A stretch of DNA of 64,000 nt from a bacterium D16-50 (GCA_003612485.1 RAZA01000018.1:17595-81594); one strand, 5' to 3'. Numbered from the stretch's first letter, positions 32,320 through 40,436 are shown. Notes: generated from the sequence alone by a model not told the origin. Program-made: numbers and translations.

Positions 32320-33192
32320 TTAAAACATCCCGCCGAGGCTCTGGAGCGCCACATAGCAGATAATGACGAGGTAGGTCAGCAGGAAGCATACCAGCATGAT
32401 GAAAGAGAACACCCTGATCTTGGGCGGTATCTTCTGCGCCTGCGCTTTCAGCCTCTGCAGCTCCATCTGCTTGAAGTCATGGGAGAGCATCTGGAAATAT
32501 ACGGCGCTGTCATCCCCACGCAGCACGCCGATCAGCCCCCGCACCACGTCCGAGAGCATCGGGGAGTTGAGCCTCGCCTCGAACCGGGTCAGCGCCGCCT
32601 CATAGTTGGACGAGCGCATGTCCGCTAACAGGATGTCAAGCTCCCCCGTCAGCGCCTCCCCCGCATTCCCCCGGAAACGCTCCAGCATGCCGATGACGTT
32701 GCGGCTGGCTTTCAGCTCCTGCTCGATGGTCGCCACCATCCTGGGAAGCTCCCCCTCTATCTGCTCCCGCTTTGCTTTCAGCTTCTCGTCCGCCTTCCCG
32801 GTCTCCTTGAAATACAGCAGGAGGGACAGGACCACCACAAAGGGCGACAGAAGCGGCATCAGGAAGATGCAGGGGACCACGCCTGAAAGCACCGCCCCCG
32901 CTTTCACAAGGGCGTATGCCTGGTATACCTCCGGCTCCATGCCCATGCCGCCGGCCTTCAGCACATTTGCCATCCGGCTTCTCTTGTATTCATCCATCCG
33001 GATGTATCTCGACAGCTTTACGGCTGCTGACATCAGTCCTGCCTCCACGGTCTTTGCCGCTTTCTTCTCCTGCCTTGCCGCCCCAAGCATGGCCCTGGAT
33101 GCGCCGCTGGTCGGCAGGCGTAAGGATGCGGCTGCCAGGCAGAACAGCCCAAGGGCTAAAAACACCCCGAATAAGAATAAAAGTCCCGTCAT
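32320..33192 (-). CDS. tadC: TadC-like inner-membrane platform protein
   Basis: A 290-residue type II secretion F-domain protein. One span lies at the N-terminus (GLLFLFGVFLALGLFCLAAA). A central cytoplasmic F domain has EGELPRMVATIEQELKASRN and ALTRFEARLNSPMLSDVVRG. Two spans close the protein (RVFSFIMLVCFLLTYLVIIC near 260). TadB and TadC together form the platform on which the TadA ATPase works. The start at 33,192 has GGAGG eight bases before it; an upstream GTG is too close to the site. It follows tadB by five bases. Confidence 0.88.
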   Translation of the reverse strand: MTGLLFLFGVFLALGLFCLAAASLRLPTSGASRAMLGAARQEKKAAKTVEAGLMSAAVKLSRYIRMDEYKRSRMANVLKAGGMGMEPEVYQAYALVKAGAVLSGVVPCIFLMPLLSPFVVVLSLLLYFKETGKADEKLKAKREQIEGELPRMVATIEQELKASRNVIGMLERFRGNAGEALTGELDILLADMRSSNYEAALTRFEARLNSPMLSDVVRGLIGVLRGDDSAVYFQMLSHDFKQMELQRLKAQAQKIPPKIRVFSFIMLVCFLLTYLVIICYVALQSLGGMF

Positions 33193-33197
33193 GATGC

Positions 33198-34127
33198 TCA
33201 CCTCCTGTATTCAATGGGACGGGTCAGCTTCACCACGAAGCCTGCGGACACAAAGATCGCCGCGGCTGTGGCGGACAGGATCACCTGTCCTAACGGCGTA
33301 TGCATCAGCACATGGTACCAGTCCTTGTTCAGCAGGTACATCAATGGGATGTTGCCCACCACGAAGATGACCATGATCAGGAATTCCTTGCGGGGTTCCG
33401 CGATCAGGTATTCCAGTTCCGCATTCACATTGCGCATGTCCGAGAGCTTCGCCACGATGGGCGTCAGGGTGGTCTTCAGGCTCCGGTCATTCTGGCAGTC
33501 GCTGATGGCGTCGCACCATTCCCGGAACACCTCGTTATCTATCCGTCCCCGCATGGTCTTTAAGGCCGTCTCCACATCCGGGCTGACCATCTTGACCTGC
33601 ATCAGGAAGTCCCGGAACACCTTTGACACCGGCGGGTTCAGGTAGCTGATGTTTTCCTCCACTGCAGTCACGATGTCCTCGGTCCGCAGATAGGCGGTGG
33701 TGATGACCGACAGCGCCGTTTCCAACTCTGCCGATACGTCACGCTTGTAATGGCTGGCCGTCAGCTTCACATACCAGAACGGCAGGAACAAAAACCCCAC
33801 TGCCATGACCGGGGCCAGGAAAAAGTTCCCCAAAAGTATGGCGGTGGAGCCGCCTGCACAGAACAGAGCAAGGGCTGCCGCACATACCAGGGAAAAGCGC
33901 CGGCCCCTCCCCGTCATCTCCAGCACACCCTGTGCCTCCAGTATCTCCCGGCGCAGGGGGCCGGGTTTCTTCCGCCCGGAGGTCTCCCGGATGTCCTCCC
34001 GGATGCTGCCTTTGGGTTTTATCAGAAAGTCAAACAGGCCGTCCGTGAATTCCGTGGGCTTTAATCCCAGGATCAGGAACACGCCGGTGACCAGCCCGGC
34101 GCAGGCCAACAGCTGGATCGCTGTCAT
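33198..34127 (-). CDS. tadB: TadB-like inner-membrane platform protein
   Basis: A 309-residue protein with an N-terminal span (AIQLLACAGLVTGVFLILGL), a pair of spans near 90-130 (LVCAAALALFCAGG, NFFLAPVMAVGFLFLPFW), a cytoplasmic F domain (VSAELETALSVITTAYLRTED, EVFREWCDAISDCQNDRSL) and C-terminal spans ending near the basic tail. It is the partner of TadC. Its ATG overlaps the tadA stop by four bases. The order tadZ-tadA-tadB-tadC is the standard Tad order. Confidence 0.88.
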   Translation of the reverse strand: MTAIQLLACAGLVTGVFLILGLKPTEFTDGLFDFLIKPKGSIREDIRETSGRKKPGPLRREILEAQGVLEMTGRGRRFSLVCAAALALFCAGGSTAILLGNFFLAPVMAVGFLFLPFWYVKLTASHYKRDVSAELETALSVITTAYLRTEDIVTAVEENISYLNPPVSKVFRDFLMQVKMVSPDVETALKTMRGRIDNEVFREWCDAISDCQNDRSLKTTLTPIVAKLSDMRNVNAELEYLIAEPRKEFLIMVIFVVGNIPLMYLLNKDWYHVLMHTPLGQVILSATAAAIFVSAGFVVKLTRPIEYRR

Positions 34128-36085
34128 AGGGCATCCCCCTCCTTCCTTTTTCCGTTTTTATCAGGCGCAGCCAGGAGCCGCATGAGCATCTCCTGGGGCA
34201 TCCCGTTCTCCATCAGGCGGCGGGCCAGCCCCTCCGAAATGGGATTGACTTGGCTGTGGCTCCCCTTGATGATGAATTTCCCGTCCTCCACCCGGTTCTC
34301 CGTGATCTGGTACTGGAACAGGGGGCGGAACTTTCTTGTGCCGTCCGGCAGGATCTCGCATTCCATGATCTCCATCAGCCGCCGGTCCTTGTTCTCCAGC
34401 TGCTTACAGAACGCCACGATGGGGTATGCCTCCGTGACGAACCCCATCAGGGTATCATCGCCCATGTCGACAGCCCTCTTGCAGAGGGACACCATGCGCC
34501 TGTAGGTGGCGTCGCAGCTCATGGAGTGTATGGTGGTCACCACGGCCACGCCGGTGCGGGCGGCCTCCTGCGCCGCATTCGCCTCCGGCCCCCGCATCTC
34601 CCCCACCACGATGATGTCCGGGTTGAAGCGCAGCGCCATGTCAAGGAGTGCGATCTGGTCCACCCTCTGGCGCTCGTTCTCGCTGTCGCGGGTCAGGGTA
34701 TGGATGACGGAATTGACCACTTTTCCCTCCTTCCTGCGCACCAGGGCCAGCTCCCTGGAGCCGTTCTCTATGCTGTAGATGCGCTTGCCGTCCGGGATGG
34801 TGGTGAGCAGCCACCCCAGGAGGGTGGTCTTGCCGGAGCTGGTGGCCCCCGCCACGCACACGGAGATGCCGTACCGGATGCACTCCGCCAGAAAGTCCAG
34901 CATCTGCCCCGTTGCCGTGCCGCCTTTTATGAAGTCCTGCTTTTTCATGCTCTGGGGGTTGACGATGCGGATGCTGGCCGCCACGCCTACGTCCTCATCC
35001 ACGATGGGCGTTTTCAGCACGGCGATACGGATGTTCTTGGAGAGATGCCCAAGGACGCTGGGGCTGGCGTCATCCAGCACCATGCCGGAGACATGCAGCA
35101 TGCGCCTCACCACGTTGACGGCATGTTCCGGGCTGTCAAAATGCTCCGCAAGCTTCTCCGTCACGCCGCCCGCAAACTGCACCTCCACGTCATCCCATGC
35201 ATTGATGTCGATTTCCTCAATGCCCTCCCCATAGATATATTTGGTCAGGAAACCGAATTCCGCCATCTCAGAATAGATGGCGGAGATCAGCGTTTCCGTA
35301 TCCATGCCGGGCACGGATATCCGGTGGTCCTGGATGTACTTGCCCGCAAAACGCCGGATCTGCGCCCTTGCATCCCCGCTTCCTTCTGCCGTGACCAGGC
35401 TGCTGTACTCCTTGGACAGGTACGTCTGCACCTCCTTTAACACGGAGGCGAAATCCCTGCCCTCTGCGTCCGCCTCAAAGAACAGGCCGTGGGTGCGCAG
35501 CGTCCTGACATCCCGTCTGGGGGCGATGCCGGCCTCCCCTGTTTCGGGGGATTCCCCGCTTTCCGGAAATTCCTCCCTGGAGTGTCCCGCCTCCCCGGCA
35601 GGGATATACTGTATTTCCTCTGCCGCAGGTTTACAGACGTTTTCCGCCTGTTTCCCGGCATCTGTCTGGATCTTTCTGCTTTCATCTGCATGTACGGAAA
35701 TGATCCCCCTGCCATCTCCCATTGCCTTATCTTCACTGCCGGAATATCCTGCCGACATCCCTGCACCATCAGGGCATCCTGCCGTCCTGCCCAGGCATTC
35801 ATTTAACAGGCTGTCCAGATATTCCTCCCCAGCAGGTGCCAGGGAGGGCATACCTGTCCTTGTGCTGCTCCCCGGCATATATCCTGCCCTTGGACCGTCC
35901 TCCGGTACATTTCCCGATCCCATACCATCCTCCGGCACATTTTTCACTCCAGCCTGCCCTGTCTCTTTGCACCCTGCATGTGCAGTTTCCGCCTTCGAAT
36001 TCCCCGCAGCCACGCTTTTTCCTGTCTGAACACTTCCGGAAGAATCCCCCTGGAATGCCGCCCTGCTCCGCTTCTCCCCTAACAT
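34124..36085 (-). CDS. tadA: TadA/CpaF-type pilus assembly ATPase
   Basis: A 653-residue secretion ATPase. The last 430 residues are the CpaF core: EYSSLVTAEG, the Walker A CVAGATSSGKTTLLGWLL near residue 410, the Asp box and Walker B IIVVGEMRGPEANAAQEAAR, and the His box VVTTIHSMSC. The first 200 residues are an extra low-complexity region rich in Gly, Ala, Glu and Ser, with no known domain, about twice the usual N-terminal length. It should drive both growth and retraction of the pilus. GGAGG lies seven bases before ATG. It overlaps tadZ by seven bases. Confidence 0.93.
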   Translation of the reverse strand: MLGEKRSRAAFQGDSSGSVQTGKSVAAGNSKAETAHAGCKETGQAGVKNVPEDGMGSGNVPEDGPRAGYMPGSSTRTGMPSLAPAGEEYLDSLLNECLGRTAGCPDGAGMSAGYSGSEDKAMGDGRGIISVHADESRKIQTDAGKQAENVCKPAAEEIQYIPAGEAGHSREEFPESGESPETGEAGIAPRRDVRTLRTHGLFFEADAEGRDFASVLKEVQTYLSKEYSSLVTAEGSGDARAQIRRFAGKYIQDHRISVPGMDTETLISAIYSEMAEFGFLTKYIYGEGIEEIDINAWDDVEVQFAGGVTEKLAEHFDSPEHAVNVVRRMLHVSGMVLDDASPSVLGHLSKNIRIAVLKTPIVDEDVGVAASIRIVNPQSMKKQDFIKGGTATGQMLDFLAECIRYGISVCVAGATSSGKTTLLGWLLTTIPDGKRIYSIENGSRELALVRRKEGKVVNSVIHTLTRDSENERQRVDQIALLDMALRFNPDIIVVGEMRGPEANAAQEAARTGVAVVTTIHSMSCDATYRRMVSLCKRAVDMGDDTLMGFVTEAYPIVAFCKQLENKDRRLMEIMECEILPDGTRKFRPLFQYQITENRVEDGKFIIKGSHSQVNPISEGLARRLMENGMPQEMLMRLLAAPDKNGKRKEGDAL

Positions 36086-36882
36086 CCGAACACCTCCTTT
36101 GTGATGGCCTCCAGGGATTTCCGGAATGCCCTGCTGTCCTTCAGCCCCAGCTCCTTGAACAGGTTCCCCTCCAGGACCTGTGACGCCACCTCCCCGGAAT
36201 GGGGGATCTGGAACGAAACGCTCCCCAGCACCTGCTCCATATGTCCGCTTGCCTCGTTAGGGTACACGTTGCTTGCCACCTTGTACTGCTTCTCCGCATC
36301 CCATCTGCTCTCTTTTAACAGGGGCAGCTGGCTGGACAGGTAGCTGATGGATTTTAAGTCACAGTTTACCATCCGCAGCACCGCATCGGACTTGAGCAGG
36401 GCGATGGCGGAAAGGATGTCATTGGCGATGGAGCTGCCGCAGTCAATGATGACATAGGGTGCGATGTTCCTTAACGCCTGCAGCAGTTCCTCCGCCTGGG
36501 TCCGCTCATAGGGCGGGTAGGTGTATTCGTTCTCCCCTTTCCTCATCCCGATGATGGCAAGGTGGCGGAACCGCTTATGGGTGATGCAGTTGTGCCGCAC
36601 CAGGGACTCCGACACATGGCTTGCCGCAAGGATGCTCCCCAGGGAATGTTCTTCCTCCAGGTCCCCCGGAGGGCAGATGCAGGGGAGCATGGGCGTGTTC
36701 ATGTCGCATAAGAGCAGCGCCACGTCTTTCTTCCGTTGTGCCAGGTACGCTGCCAGCTTGACGGCCACCGTTGTCTTGCCGCAGCCGGAGCTTCCCCACA
36801 CCGCCAGCATCCGGTTATCCTTTTCCGGCCAGATGGCGGCATCCTCCCCAGCCTCACGCCGGCTGAATATGCTGTTTTTCAT
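36079..36882 (-). CDS. tadZ: TadZ/CpaE-like ParA-type ATPase
   Basis: A 267-residue protein with the Walker A WGSSGCGKTTVAVKLAAYLA near residues 30-50, then LLCDMNTPMLPC (Walker A'/B region) and IAPYVIIDCGSS. This is the MinD/ParA fold of TadZ, which places the Tad machine in the cell. A canonical deviant Lys in Walker A is not evident (GSSGCGKTT), so ATPase behaviour may differ. Start at 36,882 (GTAAGGA nine bases before) is preferred over TTG at 36,891. It overlaps tadA. Confidence 0.85.
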   Translation of the reverse strand: MKNSIFSRREAGEDAAIWPEKDNRMLAVWGSSGCGKTTVAVKLAAYLAQRKKDVALLLCDMNTPMLPCICPPGDLEEEHSLGSILAASHVSESLVRHNCITHKRFRHLAIIGMRKGENEYTYPPYERTQAEELLQALRNIAPYVIIDCGSSIANDILSAIALLKSDAVLRMVNCDLKSISYLSSQLPLLKESRWDAEKQYKVASNVYPNEASGHMEQVLGSVSFQIPHSGEVASQVLEGNLFKELGLKDSRAFRKSLEAITKEVFGC

Positions 36883-36894
36883 GAAATTCAATCC

Positions 36895-37764
36895 TTACTC
36901 CACCCCGCTTCCCGACAGCGCTTCCTCCGCTTTTTCGATTTCCTCTTTCATGGACCAGGTGTCCGCGGGGTTCCCGCTGCTTTCCCCTGTTTCCTGCCCG
37001 CCGTCTGCGGCTTCTTCCCCGTTTTCTTCTGCAGGCGCATACAGTTCCTCCAGCACGGCCTCCTGCGCCGCGATAAACCGGGCGGCGGAATCTGCATCCC
37101 CGCGGTATACCAGGGAAAGGTGCAGCTTGCCGTCCGCTTCCAGCTCTGCCAGTATCCTGGACTGCTCCGGCGTGGCCAGCAGCGTCACGGTGGTGGGCAG
37201 CTCCCTTTCGGAGCCCTCATCCTCCCGCTCACCCGTATTGGCGTCATACCCGCTGTTCGCCGTCACGGCGATGACCTCCACATACTTAAGCTCCGGCGGG
37301 ATCACGGTCACCCCCTGTTTCCTGTAATCCGGGGCGATGACGGATACGATGTCGCCGCTCTGCAGCTTCCCGGACAGCCCATTGGCAAAGGCTTTCACCG
37401 TCACGGACATGGCCTGCTTTTCACCGTTTAAGCTGTAAAGGTAGATATTTTCCGCGGCAGGCTCATCCGCAATCTTTGATGCGATGATATAATCCCCCGG
37501 CACGAAATCGGCGGAGGCATATCTGCCGATGGCCGTATCAGGGTTCCTCACCACATCCTCCGGCAGGTTATACCCGCCTACCTCCACCACCTTTACCTGC
37601 GCCGCCGTGATCTCCTCGCCCTTTTTGATCTCCCTGACCACCCGCACGATCTGTGTCTTTTCGCTGATGCTCCGGTTAAAAAGCGGCGTGACCGCAAAGC
37701 ATATGATCAACGACAAGATGATGCATGCCACGCCTATGACGATCCTGTTCTTAAAAATCTGCAT
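36895..37764 (-). CDS. cpaB: CpaB/RcpC-like pilus assembly protein (SAF domain)
   Basis: A 289-residue protein with one N-terminal span (NRIVIGVACIILSLIICFAV), a SAF domain at about residues 42-105 (REIKKGEEITAAQVKVVEVG, ADFVPGDYIIASKI) and a further CpaB region (VIAPDYRKQGVTVIPPELK). The tail is acidic (EENGEEAADGGQETGESS) and likely disordered. In Gram-positive Tad systems CpaB is membrane-anchored and thought to guide the fibre through the wall. GGAGG lies seven bases before ATG at 37,764. The start region is duplicated immediately upstream. Confidence 0.87.
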   Translation of the reverse strand: MQIFKNRIVIGVACIILSLIICFAVTPLFNRSISEKTQIVRVVREIKKGEEITAAQVKVVEVGGYNLPEDVVRNPDTAIGRYASADFVPGDYIIASKIADEPAAENIYLYSLNGEKQAMSVTVKAFANGLSGKLQSGDIVSVIAPDYRKQGVTVIPPELKYVEVIAVTANSGYDANTGEREDEGSERELPTTVTLLATPEQSRILAELEADGKLHLSLVYRGDADSAARFIAAQEAVLEELYAPAEENGEEAADGGQETGESSGNPADTWSMKEEIEKAEEALSGSGVE

Positions 37765-37806
37765 TAGGTGCCCTCCTGAAAATCTAATATTCTGCATTAG
37801 GTGCCG
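37758..37806 (-). repeat. Direct repeat duplicating the cpaB start region
   Basis: The 15-16 base sequence GGCACCTAATGCAGA (minus strand) occurs twice, 33 bases apart. The copies are in the same frame, so an upstream ATG (37,797) would give a form with 11 extra residues. Only the downstream ATG has GGAGG. It may be a scar of a small tandem duplication. Confidence 0.6.
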
Positions 37807-37837
37807 GGCGGGCCTTCCATGAAAGCCCGCCCCTTTT
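37805..37837 (+). other. GC-rich hairpin with T-run on the plus strand
   Basis: GGGCGGGC pairs with GCCCGCCC around 11 bases, followed by CTTTTTA on the plus strand. No plus-strand gene leads into it. On the minus strand it lies between the 32-residue protein gene and cpaB and could slow or stabilise that transcript. An antisense transcript would be ended here. Confidence 0.4.
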
Positions 37838-37839
37838 TA

Positions 37840-37938
37840 CTACCGCACTGCGTATCTTTTCCTGCGGCTGCGTAAGAATGCCGCCAGTGCTACCACAGGC
37901 ACAGCGGCACAAAGTGTGATGATGAGTTTCTTTTTCAT
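37840..37938 (-). CDS. 32-residue basic single-span membrane peptide
   Basis: The peptide reads as a short basic head (MKKKL), a hydrophobic span (IITLCAAVPVVALAAF) and a strongly basic tail (LRSRRKRYAVR). GGAGG lies nine bases before the ATG at 37,938, and its start overlaps the stop of the prepilin peptidase gene by four bases, so translation is coupled. It sits inside the Tad operon. It may be a small assembly factor of the pilus, but it matches no family I know. Confidence 0.6.
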   Translation of the reverse strand: MKKKLIITLCAAVPVVALAAFLRSRRKRYAVR

Positions 37939-38417
37939 ATGGTCCATCCTCCAATTTCCATAAAATATGCTGCGGCTGCCCCTGCCGCCAGGAACGGCCC
38001 TGCGGGGTAGGCGGTCCTTCCCTTCCTCCCCATAAGCCTTCCTGCGCAGGAGCAGATAAGCCCGTAAACGATAAACGCTGACAGCCCCATGACGGATGCC
38101 GCCAGGCTGGCCGGCAGCCCAAGCACGATCCCCATGGATGCCACCAGCTTGATGTCCCCGCCCCCAATCCCGCCTGTTCCATTTCCTGCCAGGGCCACCA
38201 AGAGGTACGGCAGTGCCGTTAATGCCCCGGCAAGGTCCCACGGCGAAAAATGCAGCAGGGACAGCAGTGCAATGGCCGCCTGCAGGCAGTCCGGGATCTC
38301 CCTGTTTTTTATGTCGCAGGCGGAAACAATGGCCAGCAGAAAGAGGAACAGCACAGCCTGCAGCAGCATCCCCGGCGGCATGGCCGTTCCCTGGCAGGCT
38401 GCCGGGTTAACCGGCAT
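37935..38417 (-). CDS. tadV: TadV/CpaA-type A24 prepilin peptidase
   Basis: A 160-residue membrane protein with about four or five spans. The two catalytic Asp residues are seen in SACDIKNREIPDCLQ and in GIGGGDIKLVAS (the GxGD motif). It is short, as in TadV, lacking the methylase part of long prepilin peptidases. It should cut the leaders of the pilin and the TadE/TadF-like proteins. The start is uncertain: ATG at 38,417 overlaps the pilin stop but has no good ribosome site; ATG at 38,381 is equally possible. It follows the pilin gene directly. Confidence 0.87.
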   Translation of the reverse strand: MPVNPAACQGTAMPPGMLLQAVLFLFLLAIVSACDIKNREIPDCLQAAIALLSLLHFSPWDLAGALTALPYLLVALAGNGTGGIGGGDIKLVASMGIVLGLPASLAASVMGLSAFIVYGLICSCAGRLMGRKGRTAYPAGPFLAAGAAAAYFMEIGGWTI

Positions 38418-38646
38418 AGTTGAACATCTGCTGGATGCGGTTTACCAGCGTGGGCAGCACGGTGTCCTTGAACAGTGCGTACAGTCCTGCCAGCAGGAGC
38501 GCGCCAAGCACCACTGCGATCAGGATCTTGACCGCCGTGTCAACATAGCCCTCCCCGGAGCGCTCCGCCAGCTTTCTCTTTGCCTCCATGGCCTTTACTG
38601 CAAAAACACCGCACATCCTGTTGAACTGATTTCTGATCTTCTTCAT
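38407..38646 (-). CDS. DUF6133-like Tad/Flp pilin
   Basis: A 79-residue protein: basic leader (MKKIRNQFNRMCGVFAVKAM), then GEGYVDTAVKILIAVVLGAL with the G-x-x-x-V-D cut-site-like motif and one long hydrophobic helix, then a short polar tail ending FNYAG. This is the size and order of Flp major pilins. The family, which I recall as DUF6133, is abundant in Lachnospiraceae ICEs. GGAGG lies eight bases before ATG. Being first in the Tad operon and next to the peptidase supports a pilin role. Confidence 0.8.
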   Translation of the reverse strand: MKKIRNQFNRMCGVFAVKAMEAKRKLAERSGEGYVDTAVKILIAVVLGALLLAGLYALFKDTVLPTLVNRIQQMFNYAG

Positions 38647-38696
38647 TGATAATCCCTCCATTTTTTAGGTTTTTATGATATTGATTTTGTTGCCTG

Positions 38697-39080
38697 TTAC
38701 ATTCCTGCCATCTGCTGGCCTTCCTGGGGTGCTTCCCCTCCGGCTGCCTCCAGCCGGCCTTCCTGGGGCGTGCCGCCTTCGTGCGCTTCCTGCTGGGCAG
38801 GGGGCGCCTGCGCCATGGTGAGCGCCTGCTGGTAGGCATCCAGCACGGCATTGTGGAGCTCATTACGGAATTCTGCGGTCACAGGGAAGCACACTTCCTT
38901 GTAGCCGTCCACCGTCTTCCGGCTGGGCATGGATACAAACAGGCCGTCCCTGCCGCCCTCCACCACCTTGATCCCCCGCACGGCAAAGCAGCCGTCTATG
39001 GTCGCAGAGGCATAAGCCCGGATACCGCCCTGCTGTCCGGGCGGGTACATGGAACTGATCTTGACATCCAGTGTAGACAT
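38697..39080 (-). CDS. spoVG: SpoVG-family regulator
   Basis: A 127-residue protein whose first 85 residues carry the SpoVG pattern (LDVKISSMYPPGQQGGIRAYASATIDGCFAVRGIKVVEG, then GLFVSMPSRK and YKEVCFPVTAEFRNELHNAV). SpoVG proteins bind nucleic acid and adjust gene expression. The last 40 residues are an ICE-type Gln/Glu/Gly/Ala tail absent from the chromosomal form. GGAGG lies six bases before ATG. It is 50 bases before the pilin leader, so it may control the Tad operon or transfer genes. Confidence 0.88.
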   Translation of the reverse strand: MSTLDVKISSMYPPGQQGGIRAYASATIDGCFAVRGIKVVEGGRDGLFVSMPSRKTVDGYKEVCFPVTAEFRNELHNAVLDAYQQALTMAQAPPAQQEAHEGGTPQEGRLEAAGGEAPQEGQQMAGM

Positions 39081-39166
39081 AAAAATCCTCCTTCTTTTTC
39101 TGCCTTTATAAAGGCATTGATGCTATCTATCCAGCAGACAGGCCGGCGTGGAGAGCCTTTTGCCTG

Positions 39167-39730
39167 TCAGAGCTGCATTGTCTGGCCCTGGACCTGCTGC
39201 GGGGCGGCAAATTCTATTTCCTGGAAGCCGGTGCGGTCCACATAGTAGAAGCTGCTCCCCGTGCCGTCATAAAGCTCCAGCACATCGCTCATGGAAAGGG
39301 AATGTCCTTTGTAGCTGGCGGGGAGGGCGCTGCCGTCATTCCCGAATTTCATGTACAGCGCCTCCAGGTCATTGGTCGGTGCCGCCCCGTCATACACTGC
39401 CTGGTAGTTCTCCTGGTCCGGCAGGCCGAACTTCCTGCACGTTTCCTCATACCCGATGAATTTCATGTACACATCCACATCGGGTTTCAGCTGCCAGACA
39501 CGGACATTCCTCAGCCCCTGCGCCGCAGCGCCCTCCTGTCCCCCGGCCATGAGGCGGTCAAACATCCCGTCCATCCATCTGACTTCCCGGATATGGCGCT
39601 GCCTTTCCAGGAACCTGCTGATTTCATCCCCTTTGAACATGGGGTCTACCACGGCGCACCCGTCCTCCACCCTGCCGGCCTTATTTCCGTAAAACATGAT
39701 GATCCCGTTTTCAATCCGGACCTGGTTCAC
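39167..39730 (-). CDS. YodL-domain ICE protein
   Basis: A 187-residue protein. The second half reads as a YodL domain: NYQAVYDGAAPTNDLEALYM, GHSLSMSDVLELYDG and SFYYVDRTGFQEIEF. The first half starts MNQVRIENGIIMFYGNKAGR and has a beta-rich text of unknown type. The start is GTG at 39,730, with GGAGG seven bases before it; the ATG nine codons upstream overlaps the site. The function of YodL domains is not known to me. They recur in ICE proteins next to anti-restriction genes. The structured element copy 2 lies just upstream. Confidence 0.7.
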   Translation of the reverse strand: MNQVRIENGIIMFYGNKAGRVEDGCAVVDPMFKGDEISRFLERQRHIREVRWMDGMFDRLMAGGQEGAAAQGLRNVRVWQLKPDVDVYMKFIGYEETCRKFGLPDQENYQAVYDGAAPTNDLEALYMKFGNDGSALPASYKGHSLSMSDVLELYDGTGSSFYYVDRTGFQEIEFAAPQQVQGQTMQL

Positions 39731-39781
39731 ATTTCTCCCTCCTTCCTGCATAATACAGGCGCCGCCTGTGTTATTGCGTGA

Positions 39782-39874
39782 GAAGAATGCCTGCTCTCGG
39801 CATTATTCAGTGTGTAACTTAGAAATTCTTAGCGGGCGTACTTTGGACGCTTAGAATTTCCTTACACACTTTTA
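39782..39874 (-). ncRNA. Structured element, copy 2 (starts at a stop codon)
   Basis: Read on the minus strand it begins with the TAA of the 186-residue protein gene (TAAAAGTGTG, as in copy 1). The outer stem is TTACACAC (39862-39869) with GTGTGTAA (39810-39817). The inner stem is 39848-39860 with 39821-39834, with the same single T-T mismatch as copy 1. A second hairpin has arms 39782-39791 and 39799-39808. Stem bases differ from copy 1 but stay paired, so the structure, more than the sequence, is conserved. It lies between the 186-residue protein gene and the YodL gene. Confidence 0.65.
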
Positions 39875-40432
39875 CGTCATGGTCATCCCTCCGCCCTGCC
39901 CCTGCCGGAATCCGGCAAGCGTCTGTTCATCGGGATATATGAGTTTTCCGTCTATGGCCTCCATCACTGCAAAATCATCCCTGTCACAGATCAGCACCCG
40001 GTGCTGGTAGGGCTTCTGCATCTCCACATAGTCAAGCGCCTCCTGGGGGCTGCACAGCCATACGCCCGCACTGTACCGGCCATCCGGCAGGAAGCTGTAC
40101 CCGGAATATTCCGGTTCGTTCCCGGCAAGGTCTTTTGCCCCTGCCGGGCGAATCTGGGAGAGCATCAGCTTTTCCTCATCCGGCAGTAGTTCCGGCTTCA
40201 GTGCGCCTGTCACGTCCTCCCGCCAGAAACGGCAGCTTTCCCCGTTTGTAAGGGAGGCCAGGAACACGCTCCGCCCTATGGGGTTAAGGTCCGCCCCGTT
40301 CCCTCCCATGCAGAGGAAGAGCTGGCCTGGATGTTCCGGCGGCAGCGCCGCCTTGTTTATCACCACCACCTTCCCTTTCAGGGAGAAACCGTACCCGGTC
40401 TGTTCACAGTCATTTTCCGTGTATTCACGCAT
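39872..40432 (-). CDS. Conserved ICE hypothetical, 186 residues
   Basis: A soluble protein starting MREYTENDCEQTGYGFSLKG. It has VVVINKAALPPEHPGQLFLCMGGNG, CRFWREDVTGALKPELLPDE and HRVLICDRDDFAVMEAIDGK. The last third resembles a common C-terminal segment of ICE proteins (QHRVLICDRDDFAV) whose function I do not know. GGAGG lies nine bases before ATG. It follows the AbrB-like gene by four bases, and its stop codon begins the structured element. Probably cytoplasmic. Confidence 0.6.
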   Translation of the reverse strand: MREYTENDCEQTGYGFSLKGKVVVINKAALPPEHPGQLFLCMGGNGADLNPIGRSVFLASLTNGESCRFWREDVTGALKPELLPDEEKLMLSQIRPAGAKDLAGNEPEYSGYSFLPDGRYSAGVWLCSPQEALDYVEMQKPYQHRVLICDRDDFAVMEAIDGKLIYPDEQTLAGFRQGQGGGMTMT

Positions 40433-40436
40433 GGCA

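Noticed and set aside
36079..36882. ParA partition system for plasmid-like maintenance
   Set aside because: The ParA-type ATPase sits directly before tadA with overlap and no ParB-like gene is nearby, so TadZ is the better reading.
37805..37837. Terminator of the Tad operon
   Set aside because: The T-run is on the plus strand, opposite to the direction of the Tad genes, so it cannot be their intrinsic terminator.
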